DNA of 59,262 bases from Bacillota bacterium (GCA_023410675.1 JAEYPM010000043.1:1-59262); one strand, 5' to 3'; shown: positions 26,266-35,280, numbered from the stretch's first letter. The notes: generated by a model from the letters alone, not told the origin. A program made the numbers and translations.

Positions 26266-27426
26266 ATGAGAAAAAAATACATAAAATTTTGTCCAAAAAT
26301 GTTAAAGAAATATATACATAAAAGTAAGGTGTTGTTATTAGTAGCCGTAAGTAGTACCGCAGTATTATTTGCGGCGTGTCAGCGTGAGCAGAATACATCA
26401 AATGATATAGAGATAGAGAACAATCAAGTAATAGATAGCAAAAACAAGGAGAATGATCATTCAGATGCAAGCATACCCAAGGAAACATATGTAACGAAAG
26501 TAAATCCAAGTGGAGCAGAGAATAGCAGTGAACAAACAACACTTCTGTTTTCTAATTTATCAAAGTATCAATTTGTATTTTCTAGTGGAGCTGGTGCTTG
26601 GCAAACCCTATTAAATATTAATAAAGATGGAACGTTTAATGGATACTATTCTGATTCTGATATGGGAGATACTGGAGAAGGCTATCCAAAAGGCGTCAAT
26701 TATTCATCTACATTTAAAGGCAAATTCAAAGTGCCAAAGAGAATCAATGATTATACTTTTTCCATGGCAATAGAATACATAAATCTTGAGGAACAAGTAG
26801 GAAGTGAAGAAATAATTGATGGAATAAGATATATTTATAGTGAACCCTATGGATTAAATGATGCAAAAGAAATCTATATCTACACACCACAAGCACCATT
26901 AAGAGAGTTGCCTGAAGGTTTTAGAAGTTGGGTTGGACATATGGACTTAAGTGATGTGACACAGGAACATCTAGGATTTTATGGGTTGTACAATGTAGCA
27001 ACAGAAAGCGGATTTTCTAGTTATGAGAAAGATGAAGTGCAGAAAGATGAAGTACAGAAAGATAGCTTAGAATCAGATAGTATAGCAGAAGTTGAAGAAA
27101 TTGAAAAACAATATGAGAAATTGAGCAATCAATTACAAAATGAAGCTTCGACGCAATCAGAAATGAACTTCTTAGCAAGAGAGATGTATGTATTATGGGA
27201 TGATGAAATTAATAGAGTTTGGAGATATTTAAAGGATACCCTTGATAAAGAGGCAATGGATAAATTGACTTCTGCACAAAGGAAATGGATTGAAAAGAAA
27301 GAAAATGAAGTAAACAAAGCAGGTTCTGAATATGAAGGTGGTAGCATACAGCCAATGGTAGAATACCTAAAGGGTGCAGAACTTACTAGAAATAGGGTTT
27401 ATGAATTAGTTGAATTATTAAAATGA
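26266..27426 (+). CDS. Lipoprotein with LprI/DUF1311-like C-terminal domain
   Basis: A protein of 386 residues. A longer frame reaches back to 26104 through the REP hairpin, but AAGGAG at 26253-26258 and the signal sequence favour ATG 26266. The lipobox is LFAAC, so the mature protein starts at that Cys. A low-complexity Ser/Asn/Glu linker follows, then an unassigned beta-rich domain (about residues 90-235). The C-terminal 110 residues (NEASTQSEMNFLAREMYVLW ... AQRKWIEKKENEVNKA) resemble the lysozyme-inhibitor LprI N-terminal domain (DUF1311). KDEVQKDEVQKD is a small internal repeat. The function is probably at the cell envelope. Confidence 0.75.
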   Translation: MRKKYIKFCPKMLKKYIHKSKVLLLVAVSSTAVLFAACQREQNTSNDIEIENNQVIDSKNKENDHSDASIPKETYVTKVNPSGAENSSEQTTLLFSNLSKYQFVFSSGAGAWQTLLNINKDGTFNGYYSDSDMGDTGEGYPKGVNYSSTFKGKFKVPKRINDYTFSMAIEYINLEEQVGSEEIIDGIRYIYSEPYGLNDAKEIYIYTPQAPLRELPEGFRSWVGHMDLSDVTQEHLGFYGLYNVATESGFSSYEKDEVQKDEVQKDSLESDSIAEVEEIEKQYEKLSNQLQNEASTQSEMNFLAREMYVLWDDEINRVWRYLKDTLDKEAMDKLTSAQRKWIEKKENEVNKAGSEYEGGSIQPMVEYLKGAELTRNRVYELVELLK

Positions 27427-27464
27427 ATAACAATATGAAGAATTGACTTAAATTTTATGATTAT

Positions 27465-27513
27465 ATCTTTACAACGTAAAGATTGCGTGTTACAATCTTT
27501 ACAACGTTAAGAT
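27465..27513 (+). promoter_or_regulatory. Promoter and twin operators of the TetR-hydrolase operon
   Basis: ATCTTTAC-AAC-GTAAAGAT is a perfect 19-bp palindrome at 27465-27483. A copy with one changed base follows at 27495-27513, 30 bp away (about three helical turns). The promoter TTTACA (27468-27473), 17-nt spacer, TACAAT (27491-27496) lies right inside the two sites. This is the layout of an autoregulated TetR repressor. Confidence 0.82.
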
Positions 27514-27525
27514 TGAGGGAGAAAA

Positions 27526-28116
27526 ATGGTTGAAAAAAAATATCATCATGGGAATCTAAAAAAGTGTCTTATCGAAGCAGGAATAGAGCTGTTTATTACA
27601 GAAGGTGAGAAATATTTTTCTTTACGAAGAGTAGCAGCTGTGTGCGGAGTTAGTAATGCAGCTCCATATAGCCACTTTAAAAGCAAAGAAGAGTTGCTTG
27701 AGGCAATGAAAAATTATGTAACAGCAGAATTTACAAAGGAAATAAATGATTCAATCAAAGATGAAGATTGGGATAATCCATATACCTTAATTATAATGGG
27801 TAAAAGCTATATTATGTTTTTTATTAAAAACCCACAATATTTTGAATTCCTATTTTCCCAGTCATGCATAAGCGTAAACTTGAACATGGATGATGATGAA
27901 CATAGCAACTTTCCTCCGTTTGAAATCTTAAAAGAATTGCACTTCAGACTATTTAGTAAAACAGGATTGTCTGATGATCAAATTAAAGATAAAGTTATAT
28001 CATCATGGGCAACTGTTCACGGGTTGGCTGCTATTGCAACGATGAAAGGAATTTCTTATGATAGAAGTTGGGAAGATAAGATTGAAGATATTATTTGGAA
28101 TAACCAAGAAAATTAA
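27526..28116 (+). CDS. TetR/AcrR-family repressor
   Basis: A regulator of 196 residues with an N-terminal HTH (about 10-56: 'LIEAGIELFITEGEKYFSLRRVAAVCGVSNAAPYSHFKSKEELLEAM') and a C-terminal ligand domain with WHG-like 'SWATVHGLAAIA'. The start YHHGNLKKCLIEAG is typical of the subgroup with TetR_C_33-type C-termini. It begins 12 bp after the twin operator, so self-control is likely. The hydrolase gene starts inside its 3' end. Confidence 0.93.
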   Translation: MVEKKYHHGNLKKCLIEAGIELFITEGEKYFSLRRVAAVCGVSNAAPYSHFKSKEELLEAMKNYVTAEFTKEINDSIKDEDWDNPYTLIIMGKSYIMFFIKNPQYFEFLFSQSCISVNLNMDDDEHSNFPPFEILKELHFRLFSKTGLSDDQIKDKVISSWATVHGLAAIATMKGISYDRSWEDKIEDIIWNNQEN

Positions 28117-29197
28117 AACCGTTTTTTGCATGATGCTTGGTGTTGCTGTAATAGCTATCATTTTCTACTTGGGAGGATTAATGATAATAATGAGTCCAGG
28201 CAAGATCAATCAATTTACTGATGAAAATGGACAAGAAATTAATAATAGCCTAGCAGAAAAGTGCTTTGTAGAAATCAACGGCACGAGAATGGGTATGATT
28301 ATTAGGAGTAAGGATATTTCAAATCCAGTGTTGTTATTTGTTCATGGTGGTCCTGGTATGCCAGAGTATTTCCTTATTGAAAAGTATCCTACAGGTTTAG
28401 AAGACAATTTTACAGTGGTCTATTGGGATCAGAGAGGTGCCGGATTATCCTATAGTACGGATATTGACAAAAGTACAATCACCATTGAACAATATATTGA
28501 AGATACAATTGCTGTAACAAACTATTTGCGAGAGCGTTTTAAGCAGGACAAAATTTATCTTATGGCACATTCATGGGGAAGTTATTTCAGTATTCAGGCT
28601 GTTCAAAAGGTCCCTCAATTCTATCATGCTTACATAGGAATTGGACAGGTAACCTATCAAGAGGAGTCTGAGAAACTGGCATATCAATATATGCTGGATT
28701 ATTATACAAAAGCAAATGATGATAAAACTTTAAAAGTACTTAAAGAAAATCCCCAGCAGTCAAATGGATACAAGAAGATAAGGGATGATGTTATGCATCG
28801 TTCAGGCATAGGATCTACCCATGACATGAAGTCGGTTGTGACAGGAATATTTTTTGCTTCATTAAAAAATAAAGAATATACATTTACTGAAAAAATAAAT
28901 CTATGGCGTGGTAAAATATTACTAAATAAAAATGTACATCTTAGTATGAAAGATGATTTGAGGGAAAAAGTAACCACATTGGATGTGCCCACATACTTTT
29001 TTTCTGGGGTATACGATTATACTGTAAATTATAAAATGTCAGAAGAATATCTAGTCCAGTTAGAGGCACCCGTCAAAGGATTTTATCTTTTTGAATACTC
29101 AGCACATAGCCCTATATTCGAAGAACCAAAAAAAGTTACACAAATCATTGAAAGCGATATATTACTAAAGACTAATACGCTTGCCAATACTAAATGA
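28058..29197 (+). CDS. Membrane-anchored alpha/beta hydrolase overlapping tetR
   Basis: A paralogue of the hydrolase at 17042, 379 residues from ATG 28058. This start overlaps tetR by 59 nt and has a well-placed AAAGGA (28045-28050), while a later ATG at 28130 has no SD, so I prefer the overlap. A membrane anchor occupies about residues 24-46. HGGPGMP, WDQRGAGLSY, the elbow AHSWGS (Ser near 172) and the His in SAHSPIFEEP are present. Linkage to a TetR repressor suggests induction by a small molecule that may be the hydrolase's substrate; that is inference. Confidence 0.87.
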   Translation: MIEVGKIRLKILFGITKKIKTVFCMMLGVAVIAIIFYLGGLMIIMSPGKINQFTDENGQEINNSLAEKCFVEINGTRMGMIIRSKDISNPVLLFVHGGPGMPEYFLIEKYPTGLEDNFTVVYWDQRGAGLSYSTDIDKSTITIEQYIEDTIAVTNYLRERFKQDKIYLMAHSWGSYFSIQAVQKVPQFYHAYIGIGQVTYQEESEKLAYQYMLDYYTKANDDKTLKVLKENPQQSNGYKKIRDDVMHRSGIGSTHDMKSVVTGIFFASLKNKEYTFTEKINLWRGKILLNKNVHLSMKDDLREKVTTLDVPTYFFSGVYDYTVNYKMSEEYLVQLEAPVKGFYLFEYSAHSPIFEEPKKVTQIIESDILLKTNTLANTK

Positions 29198-29408
29198 GTG
29201 ATACAACAATATTTGATTGGCAGGATTGGCAAATTCTAATAGATACAAAGGTAAGATTACTTAAAAGTAGTCATAAATTTGGCATATGGAAGTACAAGGA
29301 ATTAAATAGTGTATGAAATTAAAGGGTATTGTGAAAGCAGTACCTTTTATCTGTTTTGTCATTTGGAATTAAGCAGTGTTTAAGCAGGCTAGACAACATA
29401 AAAATATA

Positions 29409-29460
29409 TTGACATCTATATCACTCTGATATATATATTATATATCAGAGTGATATAGAT
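29409..29460 (+). promoter_or_regulatory. Promoter within a 47-bp palindrome (probable PadR operator)
   Basis: Arms 29414-29435 and 29439-29460 are exactly complementary over 22 bp around a 3-nt centre (TAT). The core ATCACTCTGAT/ATCAGAGTGAT sits within it. TTGACA at 29409-29414 and TATATA at 29432-29437 form a 17-nt-spaced promoter, so a protein bound to the palindrome would block polymerase. The PadR protein encoded two genes on is the obvious candidate ligand. The upstream stretch 29198-29408 has no gene that I can see. Confidence 0.85.
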
Positions 29461-29476
29461 AGGAGGACGAAAAAGA

Positions 29477-30688
29477 ATGAATATATTGTTTATCAATGCA
29501 AATTTACATGGTCATATTAACCCTACGTTAGGATTGGTAAAAAAACTTACAGAGAGAGGAAATAAAGTCAGCTATTTTTGCTCAGAGCCATTTTCACAGC
29601 AGGTAACAAATATGGGGGCAAGATGGATTGGATTTAGTGACAAGTTGGATCTGTTTTTGAAAGCATACTGCCCTACAGACAAGCATCCTTTTTTTATGCT
29701 GATGGAATATATTCTTTTGTATGATGAAGTTGTATTGCCAGAGGCACTCAATATTGTAAAAGAAGATCTGTATGATGTGATTATTTGTGATTCTATTTTC
29801 GGAGGATCCTGTTTTTTAAAACAGATTACTAAAATTCCAGTTGTGTGTTCCCACTCATCTTTTGCCATGAGTCAAGCACCAGTGCCAAAGCAGATGCTTG
29901 TGCCAGGATTCCATCCTCAATTGGATCATTGTTATCAGATACTAAAACGCATTTGTGAAAGTTATAAAATTGAAGAGCCTTCATTAGAACAGGTTTTTAC
30001 AAGCAAAGGAGATTTAAATATCGTATACACTACGCATAATTTCAACGGAGATGAGGGTGTACACGAACCTGACTACTTATTTGCAGGTCCATCAATTGAC
30101 CGATTACAAGAATCACATGATGTGGATTTTTCTGTGATAGGAGACAGAAAACTAATATATATATCCCTTGGCAGTCTTAATACAGATTTTGTAGACTTTT
30201 ATAAGATATGTATCTCGGCATTTCGTAATACGGATTATTATGTATGCATGTCCATTGGAAGGAAGTGTGCAGTGTCACAATTAGGAGAAATGCCGTCAAA
30301 TTTCTTAGTAAAGAATTTTCTTCCACAGCTAGAGGTTTTAAAGCGAGCGGATGTGTTTATCACTCATGGGGGTTTTAACAGTGTAAATGAAGCTTTATAC
30401 TTTGGCATTCCCATGCTTGCATTACCTCTGGTCAATGACCAGCATATGGTGGCGAAGCGTCTTGTTAATATGGAACTAGGAATGACAGAAAACATAAAGG
30501 AATTGTCTCCAGAACTACTGAGGGCTAGAACAGAATCACTTATAAGTGAGAATAAAATAAAAGAAAATTGCATGCAAATTTCTTTGGAAATGAGGAAATG
30601 TGCAGATCTTGAAAATACAGCATTAAAGTTTGAAAAATATGTTGATACTTGGAAAGAGAGGAGAGAGAGAAATAGTGTTAAAAAATAA
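29477..30688 (+). CDS. GT1-type glycosyltransferase (MGT / YjiC-like)
   Basis: A UDP-sugar-dependent glycosyltransferase of 403 residues, GT-B fold. The N-terminus NANLHGHINPTLGLVKKLTERG is the acceptor-side loop with the catalytic His. The C-terminal donor site FITHGGFNSVNEALYFGIPM ... PLVNDQHMVAKRL is the family signature. Relatives glycosylate macrolides, flavonoids and other small toxic compounds. AGGAGG lies upstream. PadR control and the absence of biosynthetic genes suggest detoxification rather than antibiotic synthesis; this is inference. Confidence 0.9.
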   Translation: MNILFINANLHGHINPTLGLVKKLTERGNKVSYFCSEPFSQQVTNMGARWIGFSDKLDLFLKAYCPTDKHPFFMLMEYILLYDEVVLPEALNIVKEDLYDVIICDSIFGGSCFLKQITKIPVVCSHSSFAMSQAPVPKQMLVPGFHPQLDHCYQILKRICESYKIEEPSLEQVFTSKGDLNIVYTTHNFNGDEGVHEPDYLFAGPSIDRLQESHDVDFSVIGDRKLIYISLGSLNTDFVDFYKICISAFRNTDYYVCMSIGRKCAVSQLGEMPSNFLVKNFLPQLEVLKRADVFITHGGFNSVNEALYFGIPMLALPLVNDQHMVAKRLVNMELGMTENIKELSPELLRARTESLISENKIKENCMQISLEMRKCADLENTALKFEKYVDTWKERRERNSVKK

Positions 30689-31217
30689 ATCCATGTATGC
30701 CATTTTGGGTATTTTGAATCTTTCGCCAAGTACTGGTTATGACATAAAAAAATATAGCGACAAGGTCCTCTCTGGATTTTGGAATGAAAATTTTGGCCAT
30801 ATCTACCCAACCTTGAAAAGGATGTTAGAAGAAGGAATGATTGAAATTATTTTTCGTGAAAAAAGTGAAAAGAAAGTTAGGTATGGAATCACTGAAAAGG
30901 GGAAACAAGAATTTGAGACATGGCTTTTAGAAGAAACCATGCAACAACCAATACGTTCTGAATTTATGCTAAAATTACTATTCTCAAGCAGTCAGCCGAG
31001 AGAAAATGTAATTCAGATGCTAGAGAATTATAAAAAACTCCATGAAAAGGATATTGAGAAATATCTTCATATGCAAAAGGACCTAGAACAGGGCATTGAG
31101 GAAATATCGAAGGAGCGAGGCTGTTTTATCAAAGCAATTCTTAGGAAGGGTATAATGTCAAGTGAAGCTGTTATACATTGGTGTGATGAAACAATAGAAG
31201 TATTTCAGCAGGATTAG
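30675..31217 (+). CDS. PadR-family repressor
   Basis: A regulator of 180 residues with the PadR winged helix (YAILGILNLSPSTGYDIKKYSD ... HIYPTLKRMLEEGMIE ... RYGITEKGKQEFETWL) and a C-terminal helical dimer domain. The frame is open from 30630, but the GTG at 30675, behind a GGAG-rich stretch, gives the proper N-terminus and overlaps the glycosyltransferase gene by 14 nt. It probably binds the large palindrome at 29414-29460 and is released by the compound that the glycosyltransferase modifies. Confidence 0.92.
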   Translation: MLKNKSMYAILGILNLSPSTGYDIKKYSDKVLSGFWNENFGHIYPTLKRMLEEGMIEIIFREKSEKKVRYGITEKGKQEFETWLLEETMQQPIRSEFMLKLLFSSSQPRENVIQMLENYKKLHEKDIEKYLHMQKDLEQGIEEISKERGCFIKAILRKGIMSSEAVIHWCDETIEVFQQD

Positions 31218-31340
31218 GAACGTAAATATATCCAATATTGTTATTTAATAAGTTTATAATTACATGCTATAATTTTTATGTGGTATAATTTAGATATATT
31301 TTGATATCAATAATTAAGAATTAAGAAGGTGCTTCATATT

Positions 31341-32081
31341 ATGGAGGATATATTTAAGCAATGTTCCACACTTATTAAATATTCAAATAAAATATTTGTG
31401 CTGACAGGTGCAGGAATGTCCACCGAATCAGGAATACCTGATTTTAGGTCTAATACAGGATTATACGCCAAAGATTTTGAGGGCTTATCGCCAGAGACCA
31501 TTCTATCTTTAAGCTTTTTTAGAATGAACCCCAAAGTATTTTGGAAATATATTTCTGTATATATGAATTATGCGAATGCCAACCCTAATATTGGTCATGA
31601 TTTACTTGCAAAATGGGGTAAAAAGAAAGATATAACCATTGTAACGCAAAATATTGATGAATTACACACCTTAGCTGGTTCCACCAAAGTGATTGAAATA
31701 CATGGTAGCATAAAAACAGCTACATGCCAGAGATGCCATAAAAAGTATGCTCAAGGTGATATTTTAGCTAAAGAAAATGGGTATATGTGTGACTGCGGCT
31801 CATTGATCAAACCGGATATTGTGTTATATGAAGAAAGTGTTGATAAAATGACTTTGATATATCCTTTAATTGATGAGGCAGATTTGCTGATGGTTTTAGG
31901 CACTTCCCTTACTGTATATCCAGTAGCGGCCATTCCAGAATATTTTAATAGGCATGATAAGCACATGATCGTTATTAATAAAACCCCTACCCATTATAAT
32001 GGAAGGTCAAACTGTATTGAAATCAATGACAGCATTGGCATTACTTTAGAAAAAATTGATGGTCTAATGAATGAGCAATAA
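31341..32081 (+). CDS. cobB: NAD-dependent protein deacylase, Sir2 family
   Basis: A sirtuin of 246 residues. NAD-binding GAGMSTESGIPDFRS (near residues 24-38), TQNIDELH and the catalytic HGS are present. The zinc knot is CQRC ... CDCG with 18 residues between; the last pair is C-x-C instead of the usual C-x2-C. GTSLTVYP and INKTPT finish the Rossmann fold. An in-frame GTG at 31329 exists, but ATG 31341 behind AAGGTG is better. It is preceded and followed by short intergenic stretches, so it is probably single. Confidence 0.93.
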   Translation: MEDIFKQCSTLIKYSNKIFVLTGAGMSTESGIPDFRSNTGLYAKDFEGLSPETILSLSFFRMNPKVFWKYISVYMNYANANPNIGHDLLAKWGKKKDITIVTQNIDELHTLAGSTKVIEIHGSIKTATCQRCHKKYAQGDILAKENGYMCDCGSLIKPDIVLYEESVDKMTLIYPLIDEADLLMVLGTSLTVYPVAAIPEYFNRHDKHMIVINKTPTHYNGRSNCIEINDSIGITLEKIDGLMNEQ

Positions 32082-32188
32082 ATAATAAGATGTGTATCAT
32101 GGTATGATCGACAAGTGATAGATGATAGCTATTAGTTAAGGGGATTGGTTTAGCATAAATAAGATCATAAGAATGGAGAAAATAGTGT

Positions 32189-32602
32189 ATGTGGATATTA
32201 TTTGCAATACTGTCTGCAATTTTTGCAGCACTTACCTCAATACTCGCGAAAATTGGTATAGAAGGTGTAAACTCAAATCTTGCAACAGCAATAAGAACAG
32301 TTGTCGTTGTGGTTATGGCGTGGGGAATAGTTTTTATGACGAATGCTCAGAGTGGACTATTTGAAATAAGCAAGAAGAGCTGGATATTCTTGATTTTGTC
32401 TGGACTGGCAACAGGTGCATCATGGATATGCTATTATAGAGCTTTGCAGACAGGACAAGCGTCTAAGGTTGTCCCGATTGATAAAATGAGCATTGTAATA
32501 ACACTTATTCTTGCATTTATTTTCTTACATGAGGAATTTACATCAAAATCATTAATTGGCTGTATCCTGATTACAGCAGGCACCTTAGTAATGGTTTTAT
32601 AA
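32189..32602 (+). CDS. EamA-family half-size membrane transporter
   Basis: A protein of 137 residues with about five hydrophobic segments and a single EamA repeat (AILSAIFAALTSILAKIGIEG at the start, 'RALQTGQASKVVPIDKMSIV' in the middle and 'FLHEEFTSKSLIGCILITAG' at the end). Full DMT transporters have two such repeats in about 300 residues; one-repeat members act as dimers. The substrate is unknown. The SD is weak (GGAG, 13 nt upstream). Confidence 0.85.
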   Translation: MWILFAILSAIFAALTSILAKIGIEGVNSNLATAIRTVVVVVMAWGIVFMTNAQSGLFEISKKSWIFLILSGLATGASWICYYRALQTGQASKVVPIDKMSIVITLILAFIFLHEEFTSKSLIGCILITAGTLVMVL

Positions 32603-32691
32603 ATCTTTAATAAGAAAATAATATATAAATTCATATATTCATTAAAATAGAGTTAGGAAAATGATGAGAGATTATAAAGGAGTGAAATATC

Positions 32692-33045
32692 ATGGTATTT
32701 CTTTGGTATCCAAAATGTACGACATGCCAGAAGGCTAAGAGGTGGCTTGATGATAACGGCATTGCATATGAAACAAGAAATATTAAGGATGATAATCCGT
32801 CAGAACAAGAATTACGTATGTGGCACAAGAAAAGTGGATTGCCTCTTAAGAAATTCTTTAATACAAGCGGACTTGCGTACAGGAGTCTTAGTCTTAAAGA
32901 GAAACTGGGCACTATGTCAGAGGATGAACAATTCAGTTTATTAGCTTCTGATGGTATGCTTATCAAGCGTCCTTTACTGATAGCAAAGGATAGAGTCATA
33001 ATAGGCTTCAAGGAAGATTGCTTGTACAATCTAAAGAGTAGCTAA
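32692..33045 (+). CDS. ArsC/Spx-like thioredoxin-fold protein
   Basis: A protein of 117 residues of the ArsC/Spx/YffB group. Its N-terminus FLWYPKCTTCQKAKRWL has a CxxC redox pair (Cys9, Cys12), and the later 'LIKRPLLIAKDRVIIGF' is the conserved C-terminal block. It could be a glutaredoxin-type arsenate reductase, unrelated in fold to the ArsC at 13235, or an Spx-like regulator. No Spx-type RPxR region is evident to me. AAAGGAG precedes the ATG. Confidence 0.85.
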   Translation: MVFLWYPKCTTCQKAKRWLDDNGIAYETRNIKDDNPSEQELRMWHKKSGLPLKKFFNTSGLAYRSLSLKEKLGTMSEDEQFSLLASDGMLIKRPLLIAKDRVIIGFKEDCLYNLKSS

Positions 33046-33190
33046 GAACGGAGAAACCACCGTTATATGGGGCAGATATAAGGCATTGTGCCCGTATCTA
33101 GTTAAGTGCATAACTAAAATGTTATGAATCGGAGTGGTACCACGTAAGATGTAGTCTTTCGTCTCCTGGCAGATTGCCAGAGATGAGAGG
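33046..33190 (+). promoter_or_regulatory. T-box leader upstream of the leuA remnant
   Basis: GGAGTGGTACCACG at 33131-33144 is the T-box consensus, with the TGGT bulge that pairs with an uncharged tRNA ending ACCA (discriminator A, compatible with tRNA-Leu). The terminator helix is at 33152-33190 (GTCTTTCGTCTC ... GAGATGAGAGGC then TTTTTTT). Only about 85 nt separate the preceding gene's stop from the T-box sequence, short for a canonical Stem I, so the 5' part may be trimmed or may overlap the ArsC-like gene. The gene it should control is broken. Confidence 0.82.
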
Positions 33191-33229
33191 CTTTTTTTAT
33201 TTTTATTTTTTAATAAGGAGGCTGGTATT

Positions 33230-33936
33230 ATGTTTAATCATCAAAAGTATGAGAAGAAATTCTTTTTGCCCCCTGAAATCTCATATGAGTGGGTAAAAAA
33301 AGTGGCAATTGAAAAGGCACCAATATGGTGTAGTGTCGATTTAAGAGATGGAAATCAGGCTTTACCTATTCCCATGACGTTACAAGAAAAACTTGAAATG
33401 TATCAAATGCTATTAGAGATTGGATTTAAGGAAATCGAAGTGGCATTTTCAGCTGCTTCAGATACAGATATTAAATTTGAAAGAACGTTAATTGAAAATA
33501 ATATGATTCCAGAAGATGTTACTATTCAAGTCATAACGCAAGCAAGAGAGCATATTATTCGCAGGACTTTTGAAGCACTTGATGGCGTTCCGAAAGCAAT
33601 TGTACACTTGTACAATTCAACGTCCGAAGCACAACGTAGGCAGGTGTTTTAGAAATTTGGAAGCCTACACGTGATCATAAAGCAAACATAAAAGGTCATG
33701 GTATTGGTAGTCTAGATGCAATCAGCAATGCTTTAAAGAAACATTTTTCCATAGAATATGATTTGGAAGTATATGAAGAATATTATATGGGGAAGGATTA
33801 ATCAGCATTAGCTTCTGCTTATATAGGAATTCGCAAAAATGGGAAACTATACTGGGGAGCAGGCGTCAATATTGATATTATCAAAGCATCAGCATATGCC
33901 TTGACAGTTGCAATAAATAAACTATTGGAACACTGA
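33230..33936 (+). pseudogene. leuA: 2-isopropylmalate synthase LeuA, internal deletion
   Basis: The first 140 codons are a proper LeuA N-terminus (IWCSVDLRDGNQALPIPM, the metal/substrate motif RDGNQ, and HLYNSTSEAQRRQVF), ending at TAG 33650-33652. The frame then shifts: 'KGHGIGSLDAISNALKKHFS' and, past another TAA, 'SALASAYIGIRKNGKLYWGAGVNIDIIKAS' are from the C-terminal leucine-binding domain, ending at TGA 33936. Normal LeuA is about 550 residues, so over half is missing between the parts. The enzyme cannot work. Confidence 0.92.
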
Positions 33937-34075
33937 AACGAATAAATAGAGAAGCATTTAGTGATATAAATGTGACTTATTGCAAAAAAATTGTAACTTT
34001 AATATAGTAAATATAGAATTCATCAATATAAAAAAAGCAATTCACACTTATTATAATAAACAGGAGGAAAATAAG

Positions 34076-34468
34076 ATGCAGGAAGTTTATGAGTTTTTGA
34101 AGAATTGTGAAACATATTATTTAGCAACAGTAGAAGGCAATCAACCAAGAGTTAGACCATTTGGTACAGTAGATATTTTTGAAGGCAAGCTCTATATTCA
34201 GACAGGTAAGGTAAAAAAAGTATCCAAGCAGATCCAGGAAAATCCTAAAGTAGAGATTTGTGCTTTTGCTAATGGAAAGTGGCTTAGAGTAGCAGGCAAG
34301 CTTATTAGAGATGATAGGATAGAGGCAAAAAGGCATATGCTTGACAATTATCCAATCCTTAAGTCCATGTATTCAGCGGAAGATGACAATACAGAGGTTC
34401 TCTACTTTGAAGATGCCACAGCTACCTTCTATTCATTTACCGAGGAGCCAAAGATAATTAATTTTTAG
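34076..34468 (+). CDS. Pyridoxamine 5'-phosphate oxidase-family flavin protein
   Basis: A split-barrel protein of 130 residues. 'YYLATVEGNQPRVRPFGTVDIFEGKLYIQTGKVKKVSKQIQENPKV' is the core of the PNPOx-like family that binds FMN or F420. Members include NimA-type nitro-reductases and uncharacterised proteins; I cannot choose. The frame reaches back to 33980, but AGGAGG at 34062-34067 marks ATG 34076. It lies between a leuA relic and a dioxygenase gene 41 nt downstream. Confidence 0.85.
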   Translation: MQEVYEFLKNCETYYLATVEGNQPRVRPFGTVDIFEGKLYIQTGKVKKVSKQIQENPKVEICAFANGKWLRVAGKLIRDDRIEAKRHMLDNYPILKSMYSAEDDNTEVLYFEDATATFYSFTEEPKIINF

Positions 34469-34509
34469 TCAAGCTAATCCACTAATTGAAGAAAGGAATA
34501 AGAACGACT

Positions 34510-35280
34510 ATGCTAAAAATGCCAGTTTTATTTGTTGGACATGGATCACCGATGAATGCTATTGAAGACAACAGTTATTCAAGAACATGGAGCAGTATAG
34601 CAAAAAGGATACCAAAACCCGAGGTAATATTATCGGTTTCTGCTCATTGGTATACCAAAGGAACTAAAATTATGAACGAGGAAAATCTCAAAACGATATA
34701 TGACATGTATGGTTTTCCAGACGAATTGTATAAAATTTCATACAACACACCTGGTTCACCAAATATAGCAGAAGCTTGCAAAAATCTAATTTCAAGAGAA
34801 ACGAAATATGATAATTCGTGGGGCATTGACCATGGAACTTGGTCAGTATTAGTCCATATGTATCCAGATAGAGATATTCCTGTATTTCAAATCAGTATAG
34901 ATGCTGATGCTCCACCAGAGACACATTATAAAATAGGTAAACAGTTAAGTGCATTAAGAGAGCAAGGCGTTTTGATATTTGGTACAGGTAATATTGTCCA
35001 TAACTTAAGATTAGTCGATTGGCATCAAGCAAACAAGGGATTTGATTGGGCATATGAATTTGACGAACATATTTACGAGAACATTCTTAATAAGAATCAT
35101 GAAAATATTTTAAGGTTCCATGAACTGGGTAATATAGCAAGGCTAGCAGTACCAACTCCTGACCATTTTTATCCTCTTTTATATGTACTTGGAGCATCCA
35201 ATGAAGACGATAAAATTAGCGTTTATAATAAATCTTGTGAACTCGGATCATTGACAATGACTGCTTACCTTTGGGAGTAA
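34510..35280 (+). CDS. DODA-type extradiol dioxygenase (YgiD-like)
   Basis: A class III extradiol ring-cleavage dioxygenase-family protein of 256 residues. LFVGHGSPMNA gives the first metal His, LSVSAHWYTKGT the second, and GTGNIVHNLR and PTPDHFYPLLYVLG the remaining conserved His sites. Plant and bacterial relatives open DOPA with O2. In an anaerobe its true substrate is unclear. The frame can begin at TTG 34486; I use ATG 34510, whose SD (AAAGGA) is somewhat far, and ATG 34519 is possible. Confidence 0.88.
   Translation: MLKMPVLFVGHGSPMNAIEDNSYSRTWSSIAKRIPKPEVILSVSAHWYTKGTKIMNEENLKTIYDMYGFPDELYKISYNTPGSPNIAEACKNLISRETKYDNSWGIDHGTWSVLVHMYPDRDIPVFQISIDADAPPETHYKIGKQLSALREQGVLIFGTGNIVHNLRLVDWHQANKGFDWAYEFDEHIYENILNKNHENILRFHELGNIARLAVPTPDHFYPLLYVLGASNEDDKISVYNKSCELGSLTMTAYLWE

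Noticed and set aside
28130..29197. Later ATG 28130 as start of the second hydrolase
   Set aside because: It has no SD, while ATG 28058 has AAAGGA at 7-nt spacing; kept only as an alternative.
32173..32364. 63-codon frame overlapping the EamA gene
   Set aside because: It is the other-frame shadow of the EamA coding sequence, which has clear membrane helices and family motifs.
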